The position numbers and the translations under genes are program-made. 64,000 bases of DNA from the NCBI GenBank assembly GCA_040755755.1, contig JBFLZW010000013.1, forward strand, positions 62,001 to 126,000. The letters are read 5' to 3'. Shown piece by piece: positions 1 to 8,688 of this stretch. The notes under the pieces were generated by a model. The model saw only the letters and a list, made by a program, of their open reading frames with translations, did no database searches and had not been told where the DNA came from. The first letter of the stretch is position 1. Every line of letters begins with the position of its first letter. Origin of the DNA: a bacterium (GTDB taxonomy: Bacteria > SZUA-182 > DTGQ01).

Positions 1-1123
1 CGAGGCTCATATTGATGATTCGTGCTCCATTGTTGGCGGCAAAATAGATGCCGTCCGCTTCGGCGCTGATTGCCGTAGAGCCAAGGTTATCCATAACTTT
101 AACCGGCATGATGGTCGAATTGAAGGCCACCCCGGCCACTCCCAGAAGATTATTGGTAGTCTGAGCAATGCATCCGGCCATGTGAGTTCCATGTCCATAG
201 TCGTCATCTGGAAAAGCATCGAGATTGACAAAATCATAGCCGGGAGCAAAAAGTGTTCCGGCAAGATCGGGTGCCTTGGCATAGACTCCCGCCGTTTGAT
301 AAGCCACGCCGGAGTCGAGGAGTGCCACCATCGCCCCGATACCGGTGCTGAAATCCCAGGCAAAGCTGCAATTCAGCCTGGGCAGATGCCACTGATAGGT
401 ATAGTAAGGGTCATTGGGAATAAGGTGAGCATAGCGATAGAAGTTGGGACTGCAATAGAGGACCGAAGGCTCCAGGGAAAGCTGCAGAGCCATCTCCAGT
501 ACGGGAACAAAACTTGGTATAGCCAGGAGCTTGAAGCCTGCATAGGGGCTGGTGTATATCTCCTGGCACTGATGGACAGCATAGACCCTGCCCATTTCAG
601 CCGCAGGAGTGCCGGGCCGGAAAGTGACCAAAATCTGTCCGGGTACATAGCTTGGCTGTCCGGGAATATACGAGTTAAGTGATGCTAGAATGGCCGGGGG
701 TCCCATCCGAAGCTGACCGGTATCCACCCCCGTAGGCCCCCCGATCGGGAGAGCCGGAAGCGGAGTAAAAGCGACCGAAGCCGCACTACGCCCCGCAGCA
801 GCCGTAGGGGCAGGCCAGAAGGGATCGACAATGCTCTCCAGGGTCCAGGGTGAGGATGGAAGATAAAATGGCACAGTTGAGCTTCCAGGCAAAGGTGACT
901 GAGCAGGGGACAGAGGGAATCGCGAGTAAGCGGGCAGGGGAGGTGCCATAAGTGTAGATATCCAGGGCAAACTATACTCCTGGAGAAGGAGCCCTGATGA
1001 ATCAGGCCATACCGAAACAGAATAGGCAATATCGGCCAATAAAAGAAAACTTATTGTTAAAAAAATACCTGCTACCATAACCCTCAACAAAAGACATCGC
1101 TTAAAAAGTTTCATTTTTCTCAT
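1..1123 (-). CDS. Subtilisin-like (S8) serine protease, 5' part only
   Basis: One open frame runs from the ATG at 1123 to the left edge, so the C-terminus and the catalytic Ser lie outside the window. The start follows AGAGGTGTGAG. Residues 1-35 look like a signal peptide. A Pro/Ser/Ala-rich stretch follows, then from about residue 150 a propeptide-like segment beginning VPGQILVTFRPG, as in fervidolysin/thermitase-type precursors. PNDPYYTYQWHL leads into the catalytic domain. VALLDSGV holds the catalytic Asp (about residue 270) and YGHGTHMAG the catalytic His (about 311). The family cleaves proteins outside the cell or on the surface. Its location beside low-complexity secreted proteins would suit a processing role, which is inference only. 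Confidence 0.9.
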   Translation of the reverse strand, partial: MRKMKLFKRCLLLRVMVAGIFLTISFLLLADIAYSVSVWPDSSGLLLQEYSLPWISTLMAPPLPAYSRFPLSPAQSPLPGSSTVPFYLPSSPWTLESIVDPFWPAPTAAAGRSAASVAFTPLPALPIGGPTGVDTGQLRMGPPAILASLNSYIPGQPSYVPGQILVTFRPGTPAAEMGRVYAVHQCQEIYTSPYAGFKLLAIPSFVPVLEMALQLSLEPSVLYCSPNFYRYAHLIPNDPYYTYQWHLPRLNCSFAWDFSTGIGAMVALLDSGVAYQTAGVYAKAPDLAGTLFAPGYDFVNLDAFPDDDYGHGTHMAGCIAQTTNNLLGVAGVAFNSTIMPVKVMDNLGSTAISAEADGIYFAANNGARIINMSL

Positions 1124-1551
1124 CTCACACCTCTTATGGAATAAACTGATCTTATGCATTAGCTCTGAAATTCGGTACTGTTTCTCAATCGTAATCACTC
1201 ACTCCTCCTCCCACCCTTTTCCCCCGCCGGAGAGAGAGGGGAAGTGTGAAGGAGCTATGAATGACTACCCCAATCAGGTAAACAAACTCGGTTGATATTT
1301 TATTGTCAGGGAAGATATAAAATGTAAATATACTTGAATTACAACCAGTTACAACCGATACAGGATGTGCATTGAATATGAGTATAGTACTGCTTCTTCA
1401 GCTACGGCGGCTTTTCACCCGCCGGGTTGCCCGGTGATCCTTATAAAGTTTAACATGGTAGGGGTAAAAAAAGCAAATTCTTGAAAACTAAATTTTAGGG
1501 ATCGGTGGAAAGGTTTTATTGGCCCTGCCCGGCTCAGGCTTCGTCGGAGGG
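1124..1551 (-). other. Long leader region with two overlapping GC hairpins
   Basis: No gene is seen here. On the reverse strand, about 280-310 bases before the subtilase start, two GC-rich hairpins overlap: CCGGG/CCCGG (1422-1426 with 1430-1434) and CGGCGG/CCGCCG (1405-1410 with 1419-1424). They share 1422-1424, so they cannot both form fully. The arrangement resembles an attenuator or structured leader, but it does not match any riboswitch consensus I know. A purine/pyrimidine-rich REP-like palindrome lies at about 1206-1240. Confidence 0.35.
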
Positions 1552-2346
1552 CTAATCCTGTGCCTGCCCTCTCAGTCGTGCCCAGGTAATGCCCAGATAT
1601 TCGTAAAATACCCGTTCCGCTTTCCGAAGGTTTCCGGCCTTTGGAAAAAACGTCCCGACACTGAGCATTTGCGCATCCTTTGCCAGGTGTCCTGCAGGTG
1701 CCGGAACAGGATTCATTCCAAGCCTTTTAAACATCGCCATCGACCGTGGCATATGCGAGGCCGAGGTCACGAGAATAAACCGGTCCTGGCGGACAATCGG
1801 CTTTATCAGCATGGCCTCATCCCAGGTATCTTTCGATTGAGATTCAAGGATAATATCCCGCTCAGATACCCCAAGCTCCTGAGCTACATCTGCCAAAACC
1901 TGAGCGTGGGAAACCGGATCAAATAACTGTCCGCCGGATAGAATAAGCTTGCTGCCAGCATGCTTTCGATATATCCGGATCCCCTCGACCAGACGAACCA
2001 GAGCATCTTCGTCAAGCTGGCTGGTTATGGGGATATTCGGGTCCGAGTAGTGCCCAGAACCAAGAACAACGATAAACTTTATCGGCTGTCCGCTTCCCGA
2101 TGGGGATGAGGATCCAAGCTTGTACGGCTCGTACTTCCTTTCGAGGGGCTTGAGCAAACGGTTTGATACTCCACCGAAGCTTAAGACCAGCATAAGGAGC
2201 AGGCCGATAGTTACCAATATCTTCCCGGCCCGCTGTCTTCTGGTAAACCAGAGGAGAAACAAGCCGATGAGGGAAAGCTCAAGAATCAGGAACACCGGGA
2301 ATAATAACTGGGAGATGATTTTTTTGAGGATGAAGAGTATGTGCAT
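1552..2346 (-). CDS. elyC: ElyC/SanA/YdcF-type DUF218 envelope protein
   Basis: At 264 aa it matches ElyC in length and layout: two N-terminal membrane segments (about residues 10-35 and 42-60), then a soluble DUF218 domain. Family motifs are FIVVLGSGHYSD, LILSGGQ, ILESQSKDTWDEA and LVTSASHMPRSM. In E. coli ElyC is an inner-membrane factor needed for normal peptidoglycan synthesis; its biochemical activity is not settled. The ATG at 2346 has no clear Shine-Dalgarno sequence, but it begins exactly where the family's N-terminus begins. It stands alone between two secreted-protein genes on the same strand. Confidence 0.85.
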   Translation of the reverse strand: MHILFILKKIISQLLFPVFLILELSLIGLFLLWFTRRQRAGKILVTIGLLLMLVLSFGGVSNRLLKPLERKYEPYKLGSSSPSGSGQPIKFIVVLGSGHYSDPNIPITSQLDEDALVRLVEGIRIYRKHAGSKLILSGGQLFDPVSHAQVLADVAQELGVSERDIILESQSKDTWDEAMLIKPIVRQDRFILVTSASHMPRSMAMFKRLGMNPVPAPAGHLAKDAQMLSVGTFFPKAGNLRKAERVFYEYLGITWARLRGQAQD

Positions 2347-2513
2347 GGTTTTTAATTTTTAATCAGACCTTGAGGAGAATTTCTTGGATTATCTGGATAT
2401 TCAGCTTCGAAATCATAAAAATATCAGTATACCAGAGATAACAAATATTTTTCAAGTGATATCGGCGGGGAGCAGAGACCGACATTCTCATAATGTAATC
2501 TGGTAAAAAGGAA

Positions 2514-2548
2514 AAGCCTGTGCAGGCTTATATTCCCTGCACAGGCTT
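2514..2548 (-). terminator. Rho-independent terminator of the Gly/Tyr-repeat gene
   Basis: A 13-bp stem (2514-2526 with 2536-2548, AAGCCTGTGCAGG) with a 9-nt loop is followed on the reverse strand by TTTTCCTTTTT. It lies about 60 bases downstream of the stop of the reverse-strand gene ending at 2610. Confidence 0.85.
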
Positions 2549-2609
2549 TCCAGGGTAATCAGAAGAGAGTTCCTATCTTTGTCCGATAGGAGCAAATTAC
2601 CAAAATCGC

Positions 2610-3407
2610 TTATAATGCAGCAGCGGTAGCAGCGGGGGCTGTTGTTGCCGTACTTGCAGGCGGAGTAACAGTTGTTGTTGTCCCGCCGAGTAAGCTGTTC
2701 AGTCCGGATAAGCCAGCGAGGCTGCCCATCATCGAATAGGGATTCATCATCATGCCGCCAAGACCAAGCCCACCGTAACCCAGGCCGCCTAAACCGCTCA
2801 AACCACTCAGACCGCTTAAACTACCAAGTCCAGACAGACCGCTGAGGCCGCCGTACAGGCCACCATACAGGCCGTACACACCACCCAGGCCGCCTAAGCC
2901 GCCGTACATACCACCCATCATCATATAGGGGCTGACCAGGCCAGATCCAAGCCCGCTCAAGCCGCCGTACAGACCAGCGGTACCAGTCAACCCACCGAGG
3001 CCGCCTAAGCCAGCCAGTCCGCTCAACATATAAGAGTTTGTCAGTCCGGTTCCAAGACCGCCTAAACCACCGTACATTCCACCATACAGGCCATACATAC
3101 CGCCCAGGCCGCCTAATCCGCCATACAGGCCGCTCAAGCTGCTCAAGCCGCTGAGGCTGCCTAATAATCCACCGTACAGGCCTCCATACATCCCGCCATA
3201 CATACTCCCCAAGCCGCCATATAGACCTGCATAGCCTCCCAGGCCTGAATAACCACCCAGGCCGGCATAACCTCCGTATGAATACCCAGGATATCCGCTC
3301 ATTAATGTGCTGTACTGTGCATAGCCAGGACCGGAAGAAATCAGGATAAGTCCAAAAGCGATAACTGCTGACAAAACCATAGATTTTACACTACCTTTAC
3401 AAACCAT
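2610..3407 (-). CDS. Secreted Gly/Tyr/Leu-repeat low-complexity protein
   Basis: The 265-aa product has a Sec signal peptide ending near GPGYAQ. Nearly all the rest is built from short GGLGG, YGGMYGG and LSGLSGL units with interspersed MMMGG and SYML blocks. The C-terminus turns to Thr/Ala (TTTTVTPPASTATTAP). The ATG at 3407 is preferred over the GTG at 3422 because GGTGAGG lies nine bases before it. No catalytic domain is visible. The composition suggests a structural surface or matrix protein, like the other low-complexity genes at 35.4, 36.5 and 44.1 kb. Its function is unknown. Confidence 0.8.
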   Translation of the reverse strand: MVCKGSVKSMVLSAVIAFGLILISSGPGYAQYSTLMSGYPGYSYGGYAGLGGYSGLGGYAGLYGGLGSMYGGMYGGLYGGLLGSLSGLSSLSGLYGGLGGLGGMYGLYGGMYGGLGGLGTGLTNSYMLSGLAGLGGLGGLTGTAGLYGGLSGLGSGLVSPYMMMGGMYGGLGGLGGVYGLYGGLYGGLSGLSGLGSLSGLSGLSGLGGLGYGGLGLGGMMMNPYSMMGSLAGLSGLNSLLGGTTTTVTPPASTATTAPAATAAAL

Positions 3408-4007
3408 GTTCTTTAACCTCACCTGTTACTGTAACATTAGCATTCGAAATAGTAAAATAGAGAGAAATACCATTACCGCAAAGCCTGTTTGTCCCCATTC
3501 GCCAACTCAGCACTCTCCACAAGTCGAGTCTTCATTGGCTTACGTAAAACACCACCTTCCGTCTTCCCTTTAGCATTTCGCCAGGGATAATCTACCTTTG
3601 TAAGGCTTACTGCAAGGACTGTCTACTGCATCTTGGAAAAGAAATAATAAATAAATAAATAAGAGTACAGGCAACCTTAATCGACAACTTTTCTGGAATA
3701 ACAAGGCTCCTTATATTGAGGATATGTATATATGGACGGATACTTTGATTGGCGATAAGAATGGAACCCCAAAGCGGCCCCCCACGTTCCCGGAGCAATT
3801 ATTTTACTCAAGTTTTAATACAAGACGAAGGATCATCCGTTCGACTTACGGAAAAAAATTAATTTCCCGGCGACTAATCCCTGCTTCCGGGGAAATTATC
3901 TTCGGCCCGTGACCGACGGACCCCGGCGAGGTCTCCGATAATGAAAGAGAGGGATATCGAAAATGGAGGAAGCACCCCTGCATTGAAAAAGGAGCTTTGA
4001 CCGACAC
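3408..4007. other. Divergent intergenic region, no gene seen
   Basis: This 600-base spacer separates two divergent genes. The small frames inside have no ribosome-binding sites and no coherent composition. It should hold both promoters, but I could not pick a convincing -35/-10 pair. Confidence 0.4.
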
Positions 4008-6032
4008 ATGAACGATCGTTCCCTTCAGTACTATCTGGTAGTACGGCCCCTGTCCGAAGATCCTGCTCAGGTGGAACCGCACCTTGATTCCCTGACTGCT
4101 GCGACCGGGCTGGATCGGATGACTTTACGGCAGAAGCTGATCGGGGCTGCGCTGCGGGTCCTGAAGGTTCATCATGAGCAGGCTGCTTTGGAGGAAATGT
4201 CCCTGAAGCTGAAATCGTGCGGTCTTTCCTCCGCCGTGATCGGCAAGCACGAGATGGGTGAGGTAAAAAAATATCTTCGCGCCTCGAGCCTCGAAATCAA
4301 ACAAAAATCCATCACCTTTCTCTCACCCCGCTCTGAAGAGATTCTCTCTCTTGACAGCTCCCGGAATTGCCTCATTGTTCTGGCCACCATGAATTTCAAG
4401 CGGCTTCAGGGGAAACGCCTGGTCAGACTGGCCATGAACGCAGGAGGCCCGATTCCTGTGCCGGAGATACTGTCCTATATCTTCCGCAATAACCCTGTCA
4501 TGGACATCTATGTTGACGGGTTCGATGCACCGATACGAATTGACAGCACGAAATTTAATTTCAGTTGCCTGGGCGAGAACAACAAGTACGCAACCGTTCA
4601 TAACTTTCCCTCAATCATCAAGGAGATCGGACGGATTTCGCCTTCGGTGATTCTTGATTCCGGTTTTGGAGAAAGCGAGCTGCCCATCCTGAACTGGCTG
4701 GAGCAGGCTGACGAGGCACAGTTCAGGGAGAAATTTGCCCTGTATTCCAGCTTTGTCTATCTGGCCTACCAGCGGGGGCTTTTCACCTTACCGGAGACCG
4801 TGAAGGGAACCCGGCAAGATGCTGATTCCATAATCAGGGAGATGAACGGGGTCATCTGGGCGGGACCTTTGATGCTGCTCAAAAGCCTTGATCAGCAGCA
4901 GCCTGCAACCAGTGAAGAGCCTTCCAGCCGGAAAGAAACCGGCATTCTTCCTGCTCCCCCGGATGGAATCAGGGTTTCTCGCCCCGCGCTGAGTCTGGTT
5001 TCCCTGCCCGGTCTGCTCAATTTCCTCCGGATTGACTGGCGATGGGTCAAAACTCTTGGTCCACCCGTTCTGATCTACCCCTTGAGCATGGCTATAATAC
5101 TCTCCTTCGGCCTGGCTTATGCACTGAAAAGACCGGAACCTGTCTCTCTGGGACTGCTTTCTCTGGGACTTATCCTGTTTATCCATTCCTTTGTCCTTTT
5201 GCAGCGAAAGAAAATCATAGAAAACTGCCCAACCAGCAAGATACGCTCAATGCCCATGGGGCAGGTTGAAATCAAGGGGCATGCCCGGCAAAAATATTAT
5301 CTGAAATCTCCTCATACCCTGACTGACTGCGTTTATTACTCGTATAAAGTCTATGAGAAGGTGCGAAGGAAGGACGAATACCGGTGTGTATTGAAAGAGA
5401 GCGCCGACAGCGGTCTTGTTCCCTTTTATCTGGAGGACGAGACGGGAAAGGCTCTTGTCCTTCCCGGTGAGGCCATTATCCATGCCGGGACTTCCCAGAC
5501 CATGCTGGGGGACCCCCTGGTGAAGATCTTCGGGGCAAGTCCTTCTTGTTCCGGCACCGAGCGGGAAATCGTTGAGACCGTTATTCCTGTCGGTCAGCCT
5601 CTCTACGTGATCGGCTTTGCCCGGCGACTGAAGGTAAGCAGTCAGGAAAAGAAAAAGATGCTGATCGAAAAAATCCGCTCTCTGAAGGCGGACCAGGGCC
5701 GCCTGAAGCAGTACGACCTTGACCGTGATGGCACGCTGAGTCAGGAAGAGTGGGATGCGGCCAGAAAGAAGATGGAAGAGGACGTGCTGCTGGAAGGACT
5801 GAGCGATCAGGAAAGCACGAATGATACCGTAGCTGTCGGCGAAAATCCCCTCGGCGGTCTTTTCTATATTTCGGACAGGGGGGAAGAGCGGATCATCAGA
5901 TCCATGGCCTGGAAGATACCCCTTGCCTTTTCCCTGGGTATGGCAGGCACGGTCGGCGGGGTCCTTTACCTGATGAAGTTTGTCCAGAATAAAGCTCTGC
6001 TGCTGGTCCTGAAAGGGTTCTTCCGCCTGTGA
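4008..6032 (+). CDS. GIDE-domain membrane protein with an EF-hand-like loop
   Basis: This 674-aa protein has an N-terminal region of about 310 residues with no recognised domain, and two membrane helices near residues 345-395. A GIDE-type domain follows (about 405-545). It shows the family pattern TSKIRSMPMGQVEIKG, PFYLEDETGKALVLPG and GQPLYVIGFARRL, which is shared with MULAN-type membrane proteins. After it comes a single EF-hand-like calcium loop, DLDRDGTLSQEEW, and a final membrane helix. Bacterial GIDE proteins lack the RING finger of the eukaryotic ligase, and none is seen here. The next gene is LemA, a common partner, so the two probably act together in the membrane. The ATG follows AAAGGAG at long spacing. 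Confidence 0.75.
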   Translation: MNDRSLQYYLVVRPLSEDPAQVEPHLDSLTAATGLDRMTLRQKLIGAALRVLKVHHEQAALEEMSLKLKSCGLSSAVIGKHEMGEVKKYLRASSLEIKQKSITFLSPRSEEILSLDSSRNCLIVLATMNFKRLQGKRLVRLAMNAGGPIPVPEILSYIFRNNPVMDIYVDGFDAPIRIDSTKFNFSCLGENNKYATVHNFPSIIKEIGRISPSVILDSGFGESELPILNWLEQADEAQFREKFALYSSFVYLAYQRGLFTLPETVKGTRQDADSIIREMNGVIWAGPLMLLKSLDQQQPATSEEPSSRKETGILPAPPDGIRVSRPALSLVSLPGLLNFLRIDWRWVKTLGPPVLIYPLSMAIILSFGLAYALKRPEPVSLGLLSLGLILFIHSFVLLQRKKIIENCPTSKIRSMPMGQVEIKGHARQKYYLKSPHTLTDCVYYSYKVYEKVRRKDEYRCVLKESADSGLVPFYLEDETGKALVLPGEAIIHAGTSQTMLGDPLVKIFGASPSCSGTEREIVETVIPVGQPLYVIGFARRLKVSSQEKKKMLIEKIRSLKADQGRLKQYDLDRDGTLSQEEWDAARKKMEEDVLLEGLSDQESTNDTVAVGENPLGGLFYISDRGEERIIRSMAWKIPLAFSLGMAGTVGGVLYLMKFVQNKALLLVLKGFFRL

Positions 6033-6048
6033 GCAGTGAGGGGAGTAA

Positions 6049-6079
6049 AGTGGTCAGTGGCCAGTGGTCAGTGGTCAGT
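6049..6079. repeat. Heptamer tandem repeat (AGTGGTC)
   Basis: AGTGGTC, AGTGGCC, AGTGGTC and AGTGGTC run in direct tandem between the GIDE gene and lemA. The same heptamer, inverted, occurs at 45207-45237. Confidence 0.8.
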
Positions 6080-6140
6080 TATTAATAAAGACAGTCTGCT
6101 GGATTCTACCTCATTTTCCATCCATTAAGGGGGGCTGGAT

Positions 6141-6707
6141 ATGGTCAGTACGATAGTCATTGTTGTCTCTCTGCTTCTCATTGCAGCCTTGGTTTTTTAC
6201 TTTGTGAGCGTATATAACGGCCTGGTTATCGTTAAAAACAACGTTGACAAATCCTGGAGCAATATCGATGTCCTCCTGAAACAAAGGCATGATGAGCTTC
6301 CCAAACTGGTCTCGGTCTGCGAGCGGTACATGAAGCATGAGGCAGATACCCTGGAAAAGGTTATTCAGGCCCGTTCGATGATGGCCAGCGCCCGGACCAT
6401 GGATGATCGGGGGAAAGCCGAGAGCATGCTCACCGGAGCGCTCAAATCGCTCTTTGCCGTCTCCGAAAGTTACCCTGAGCTTAAGGCTGACAAGAGATTC
6501 GGCCAGCTCCAGAGCAGGATAACGGAGCTTGAAAACGAAATCGCCGACCGAAGGGAATTCTTCAATGATAGCGTCAATGTCTATAACATCTGCCTGGAGA
6601 AGATCCCTGATGTCTTTGTGGCCAGACTTCTGAACTACCAGCCCAGAGACCTGTGGCAGATAAACCCGCAGGACCGGGAGGACGTGAAGGTTGTCTTTTC
6701 GTATTGA
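6141..6707 (+). CDS. lemA: LemA family membrane protein
   Basis: The 188-aa protein has one N-terminal membrane helix (residues 3-23). The LemA signature follows: YNGLVIVKNNVDKSWSNID, then VLLKQRHDELPKLV. A long helical domain comes next, and a C-terminal FNDSVNVYN with a hydrophobic end. LemA proteins are membrane-anchored helical bundles of unclear role, often encoded beside GIDE or TPM-domain proteins. A GGGG run precedes the ATG. It is about 108 bases downstream of the GIDE gene and probably cotranscribed with it. Confidence 0.92.
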   Translation: MVSTIVIVVSLLLIAALVFYFVSVYNGLVIVKNNVDKSWSNIDVLLKQRHDELPKLVSVCERYMKHEADTLEKVIQARSMMASARTMDDRGKAESMLTGALKSLFAVSESYPELKADKRFGQLQSRITELENEIADRREFFNDSVNVYNICLEKIPDVFVARLLNYQPRDLWQINPQDREDVKVVFSY

Positions 6708-6720
6708 GGGGAGAGGCAGA

Positions 6721-6885
6721 TTACCCCTCTCTTCGAGTAACAGTTATTTGGTCCATAATCTTAGCTCCAGAAGGAAGTTCACTAAGCCCCGGCCAGTCCC
6801 CAGCTCTTGCAGATGCGCTCAAATAATCACTAAACGCTTCACTGGCTTGTCTGTCAGCAATGACTGCATAAATATGGCTCTTCCG
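6721..6885 (-). pseudogene. C-terminal gene remnant on the reverse strand
   Basis: On the reverse strand, 54 codons read as a clean protein tail (HIYAVIADRQASEAFSDYL, then SGAKIMDQITVTRREG) before the stop at 6721. The frame is closed upstream by a stop at 6886-6888 and has no ATG, GTG or TTG at a sensible place. I do not recognise the family. It is most likely the end of a lost gene, though a small gene with an unusual start is possible. It is convergent with lemA. Confidence 0.3.
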
Positions 6886-6998
6886 TTACTCCTTTGTGCC
6901 TCCCTAATACTTGGAGTTCACCTATGGGGAAACCGCTATATATGTGATAGACATCACACCATGGTGACAGGGTAGAGCAACAGTATGGTGGGGCTAAA

Positions 6999-7658
6999 AT
7001 GCCTCATCACTGCCATGGGGGAAAAATCAACCAGTCTATCTACTTGGGTAGTTACGGTTTTTCTTTTTGCTTTTGCCTCTCTTGCGTTCTTTTTACAGTG
7101 TATGCTATAATAATTACAGGCATATTTTATATTTTATTGATAGAGAATCAAGGCGAAAAGCTGAAATTGGGTATGGTAGAATTCTTAACAAATCCTGTTT
7201 TTAAATATGGCATCCTTCCCATAGGGAGTGCGATGTTGGGTATAGCTGTTAAATATGCCAGTAGAAACGACCAATACGCCAAGTTCAGGAAAGAGGATAT
7301 CGCAGTAGGACTTGACCTGACCCTTACTGCTTGTCTTATGTTTGTCGTTCTTACCACAGATCGTGCAGCGAAATTACTCATTGCAAATCGCGGTTTAGCC
7401 GATTTATTAAACAGGCACCCTCTCGATACTGTGGTTGCTGCTGAATTACAGGCAAAATCTCAGTTATTATCCAGTCAGATTGCCAGTTCAGGTTGGGTGA
7501 TAGCTCTTATGTTTTTAGGTCTTGGCGGATTATCTACAACAGTCAGGAAATGGGGCTGGAATTCGGAAACAGAAATGAATCCCATCATGGGAATTGCCAT
7601 CCCTTTAATTTTTGGAATAGCAGCAATAATTGGAGTAATGGCTGGGGCAGCTCAATGA
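6999..7658 (+). CDS. Multi-pass membrane protein, partner of the TIR gene
   Basis: The product is about 219 aa with four or five predicted membrane helices (near residues 35-50, 72-85, 105-125, 165-180 and 195-215) and no recognised domain. The true start is uncertain: the first 30 residues are odd, and an ATG at 7173 is an alternative. A second frame from 7014 (MGEKSTSLSTWVVTVFLFAF) also reads like a membrane N-terminus before it stops at 7109, so a frameshift near 7090 is possible. The stop overlaps the next gene by ATGA, showing tight coupling. The DNA is visibly more AT-rich than its neighbours, suggesting acquisition. Confidence 0.6.
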   Translation: MPHHCHGGKINQSIYLGSYGFSFCFCLSCVLFTVYAIIITGIFYILLIENQGEKLKLGMVEFLTNPVFKYGILPIGSAMLGIAVKYASRNDQYAKFRKEDIAVGLDLTLTACLMFVVLTTDRAAKLLIANRGLADLLNRHPLDTVVAAELQAKSQLLSSQIASSGWVIALMFLGLGGLSTTVRKWGWNSETEMNPIMGIAIPLIFGIAAIIGVMAGAAQ

Positions 7659-8233
7659 AGATTAAATTTAATTCGATGCTGGATTTAATATCGATTGGAG
7701 GGGGGGTAGTTTCTTTTGTAGGGTTATTAACGACAATTATCATACGGTTTAAGATGTCAGATAAGGCATTAATTTCAGCAGTCTCTGCTGGAGTATCTGT
7801 CTTATTGGCTTTTTTGAGTGGCCTCTATAGTCAACAGTTAAGTAGGGGATTATCTAAATTATCACATATCAAGCGGGTATTCTTATCCTACCCCAGTGAT
7901 TTTGAAGTATACGCCACGAGAGTTGCTCAAGCTCTGCGTCACAATGGGGCAAAGGTTTGGATTGCCGAGGAGCGTATAAAGCCCGGAGAAAAAATAGAAG
8001 AAAAGATTTCTCAAGCTATTGATGATGCAGACAATGTTGTCGTTTTCCTGAGTAAGGGAATATCTCCCAATATGCTCCATGAAATCAATATTGCAAGGGC
8101 AAAAAGAAAAAGGATTATTCCTGTACTGCTTGAATCAGTTGAAATTCCGGCTGATATACAAGGTTTGCGATACATAGATCTGCGTGAAAATAAAGAAGAT
8201 AACCTTCAAGAGCTCGTAAGGGCAGCTAGTTAA
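7655..8233 (+). CDS. Membrane-anchored TIR-domain protein
   Basis: The 192-aa protein has two N-terminal membrane helices (about residues 12-32 and 40-58). A TIR domain follows from about 72 to 185. Visible TIR elements are RVFLSYPSDFEVYA (box 1), GAKVWIAEERIKPGEKIEE and VVVFLSKGISPNMLHE, which places the putative catalytic Glu near residue 143. Bacterial TIR domains often cleave NAD+ or make cyclic ADP-ribose variants in anti-phage systems. The ATG at 7655 overlaps the TGA of the preceding membrane gene; a longer frame from 7493 is only the shadow of that gene. The pair looks like a small defence or sensing module, but activity is inferred. Confidence 0.8.
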   Translation: MKIKFNSMLDLISIGGGVVSFVGLLTTIIIRFKMSDKALISAVSAGVSVLLAFLSGLYSQQLSRGLSKLSHIKRVFLSYPSDFEVYATRVAQALRHNGAKVWIAEERIKPGEKIEEKISQAIDDADNVVVFLSKGISPNMLHEINIARAKRKRIIPVLLESVEIPADIQGLRYIDLRENKEDNLQELVRAAS

Positions 8234-8330
8234 TAATTCTCGTCGCTCTCATTTATTAGACACCATCCCTATGGTAAGATAGGGCTGATCAAATATGTTA
8301 GCCATTATGTCAGCCATCGGATTCATGCTC

Positions 8331-8570
8331 TGTCATTCCCGCCTACGCTGGAATGACGGGATTGGAGCTTTTGAGAAGTATTTGGTGGGGCAAGAGCCTG
8401 GAAGTACCTAAGAGATTTGGTGGACACAAGCCCCACCCTACGTTCAGGGTCACGAAGAGCAATAGCTCAACACCTCTGGGTTTGTATCCCACCGAACACC
8501 CTGAATGTAGGGTAGGGCTTGTACCTGCCTGACACCATACACTACCATACCCTGTAGCCCCACCAGATAC
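8331..8570. repeat. Nested inverted repeats, REP/MITE-like
   Basis: A common REP-type palindrome (TCATTCC...GGAATGA) lies at about 8334-8356. It is followed by nested inverted repeats: an outer pair at 8378-8391 and 8557-8570 (GTATTTGGTGGGGC type) and an inner 24-bp pair at 8427-8450 and 8498-8521 (CAAGCCCCACCCTACGTTCA). The whole can fold into a long cruciform. The GGTGGGGC unit recurs at 36431-36450 and about 39656-39680. No open frame of substance is present. Confidence 0.75.
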
Positions 8571-8688
8571 CTCGAAGTGTCTTACGTCTTTTCCCTGTTT
8601 TCCTGGTGCCAGAAAGTATGGTGACTGATAAATGGGAGCGATTCTTGTCAATCATTTTTATTGTACCTTACTCCCGCCCTTCCCCTCC

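Noticed and set aside
1405-1460. Possible c-di-GMP-I (GEMM) riboswitch upstream of the subtilase
   Set aside because: GGGCAA and AAAGCC are present on the reverse strand, but the GNRA tetraloop, the GACGCAAAGCC junction and the 3' receptor part are missing or misplaced.
1519-1926. Forward open frame of 135 codons
   Set aside because: It is the shadow of the elyC gene on the reverse strand.
6691-6975. Forward open frame of 94 codons after lemA
   Set aside because: No ribosome site, and the composition is unlike protein; the reverse strand reads better over part of it.
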